DNA from: Halocaridina rubra
Taxonomy: Eukaryota > Arthropoda > Malacostraca > Decapoda > Atyidae
NCBI GenBank assembly: GCA_037179515.1
Contig: JAXCGZ010019145.1
Span: forward strand, 40,001-50,000
Length of the DNA stretch: 10,000 nucleotides
Reading direction: 5' to 3'
Shown here: one piece after another, positions 9,061 through 10,000 of the stretch
Numbering within the stretch: position 1 is the first letter of the stretch
Layout: the number at the start of each line of letters is the position of its first letter
Position numbers and translations under genes: made by a program
Notes under the pieces: generated by a model
The model's input: only the letters and a program-made list of their open reading frames with translations
Told to the model about the DNA's origin: nothing
Database searches by the model: none

Positions 9061-9144
9061 ATGAACATAGTGGCATTCAGTTAGAATGCGTTCATTCCTA
9101 AGTATAGCAGATATAAGCTATAAGGTTGGATTCCTTTTAACCTT
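9061..9144 (+). other. Chain of three short hairpins before the tRNA-like core, representative unit
   Basis: ATGAAC (9061-9066) pairs with GTTCAT (9090-9095) outside GCATTC (9073-9078) and GAATGC (9084-9089), with loop AGTTA and a six-base bulge. TATAGC (9103-9108) pairs with GCTATA (9117-9122). AAGGTT (9122-9127) pairs with AACCTT (9139-9144). The same elements recur in most units on either strand. RNA or cruciform structure is inferred. Confidence 0.5.
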
Positions 9145-9211
9145 CTGTGGTGTAGTGGTAGTGCCTTGACTTAGTAATCACAAGTCCTAGGTTGGAGTCC
9201 CGGTCGGGGTA
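9141..9211 (+). pseudogene. tRNA-like core, second block, copy 9 (plus)
   Basis: The A box is intact. The B box is damaged at its most conserved position (GGTTGGAGTCC), and GTAGTGCC replaces GTAGCGCC in the D-arm. A T4 run follows at 9232-9235. Confidence 0.76.
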
Positions 9212-9419
9212 AAAAAAAAAAATGATTCATGTTTTCACATATGTAAGGTGCATATCTGGTTATTTCATGTCCCGAATGAGATTGGGAATTGAATTAAATG
9301 CTAAAATGAAGCCACGAGTGAGGTTGGGGAATCTGTAATATGAACATAGTGGCATTCAGTTAGAATGCATTCATTCCTAAGTACAGCAGATATAAGCTAT
9401 AAGGTTGGATTCCTTTTAA

Positions 9420-9490
9420 CCTTCTGTGGTGTAGTGGTAGCGCCTTGACTTAGTAATCACAAGTCCTAGGTTCGAGTCCCGGTCGGGGTA
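9420..9490 (+). pseudogene. tRNA-like core, second block, copy 10 (outermost, plus)
   Basis: The A and B boxes are both intact. The core is followed by AAAAAAATGATTCA and then directly by (TA)n, so the usual T4 run is missing. The boundary mirrors the other end of the array at 6917. Confidence 0.8.
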
Positions 9491-9504
9491 AAAAAAATGA
9501 TTCA

Positions 9505-10000
<496 letters not shown>

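Larger units (their letters stand above)
6917..9504. repeat. Second palindrome: 275-bp tRNA-like units, five minus then five plus
   Basis: Cores start at 6928, 7203, 7478, 7753 and 8028 on the minus strand (period exactly 275). On the plus strand they start at 8312, 8587, 8866, 9141 and 9420 (period 275-279, varying with A-run length). The arms 6917-8184 and 8226-9504 are inverted copies of about 1.27 kb around a 41-bp centre, with 86 bp of matching spacer on each side of it. Both outer ends stop at TGATTCA against (TA)n. Copies are similar but not identical, and each carries private changes, so the arms are not a single read counted twice. The 11-nt A box (TAGTGG) and the loop AGTTA distinguish this block from the first. 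Confidence 0.92.

Noticed and set aside
5857..9490. Functional tRNA genes
   Set aside because: The acceptor ends and the anticodon stem do not pair in the standard fold, the T-stem has a mismatch, and all copies share these defects. They were annotated as tRNA-like pseudogenes.
5846..9504. CRISPR-like regularity of repeats
   Set aside because: The units are 275 bp long, and core and spacer are both conserved in all copies. The context is eukaryotic and no cas genes are present.
6917..9504. Assembly or sequencing artefact from a fold-back read
   Set aside because: Not excluded, but mirror-image copies differ by substitutions and indels, A-run lengths vary, and the centre contains a rearranged fragment. 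A fold-back read would give nearly identical arms.
5846..9504. Foldback-type DNA transposon
   Set aside because: Long inverted arms made of tandem repeats fit the idea, but there is no transposase, no target-site duplication is visible in the TA flanks, and the tRNA-derived core points to another origin.
6917..9504. Hammerhead-type ribozyme in the repeat unit, as in some small tandem retroelements
   Set aside because: The conserved CTGATGA core and its paired GAAA were not found on either strand of the unit.

Overview
The window looks like intergenic DNA from an arthropod, most likely a decapod crustacean such as a shrimp, crab or lobster. This is inference. The DNA is very rich in dinucleotide and trinucleotide microsatellites (about 14% of the window, mostly TA with some TC, GA and AAT). 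It holds a decayed RTE-type LINE, and the rest is repeats. No intact protein gene, rRNA or convincingly functional tRNA is visible. Nothing suggests a bacterium or a virus.

Layout. 1-78 is (TC)n. 79-1308 is AT-rich DNA with no gene, in which a decayed tandem repeat of about 100 bp can be seen. 1309-1490 is (AAT)n with degenerate edges, and 1491-1739 is featureless. 1740-2141 is (TA)n, directly against the 3' end of a minus-strand LINE (2142-5348). The LINE keeps traces of a 5' leader, an apurinic/apyrimidinic-type endonuclease, a linker, a reverse transcriptase, a C-terminal region and a 3' UTR. It is dead: there are at least four frame breaks, two in-frame stops and a deletion between reverse transcriptase motifs A and B. 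A compound (TA)n-(GA)n tract follows (5349-5537), then a short unique stretch.

5769-10000 is the most unusual part. A tandem repeat of about 275 bp, each unit with a tRNA-like core of 71-72 bp, forms two head-to-head palindromes. The first (5846-6833) has two units in minus orientation and then two in plus. The second (6917-9504) has five in minus and then five in plus, with 41 bp at its centre. (TA)n tracts bound both palindromes. Each palindrome carries its own variants on both arms, so each probably arose by a separate local inversion and amplification. The tRNA-like cores keep recognisable RNA polymerase III A and B boxes, and most are followed within about 20 bp by a T4 run, so they could in principle give short RNAs of about 90 nt.

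There is no gene system working together here. The relationship is between repeats: (TA)n tracts abut both ends of the LINE and most ends of the tRNA-like arrays. They may have been insertion targets, 3' tails, or both.
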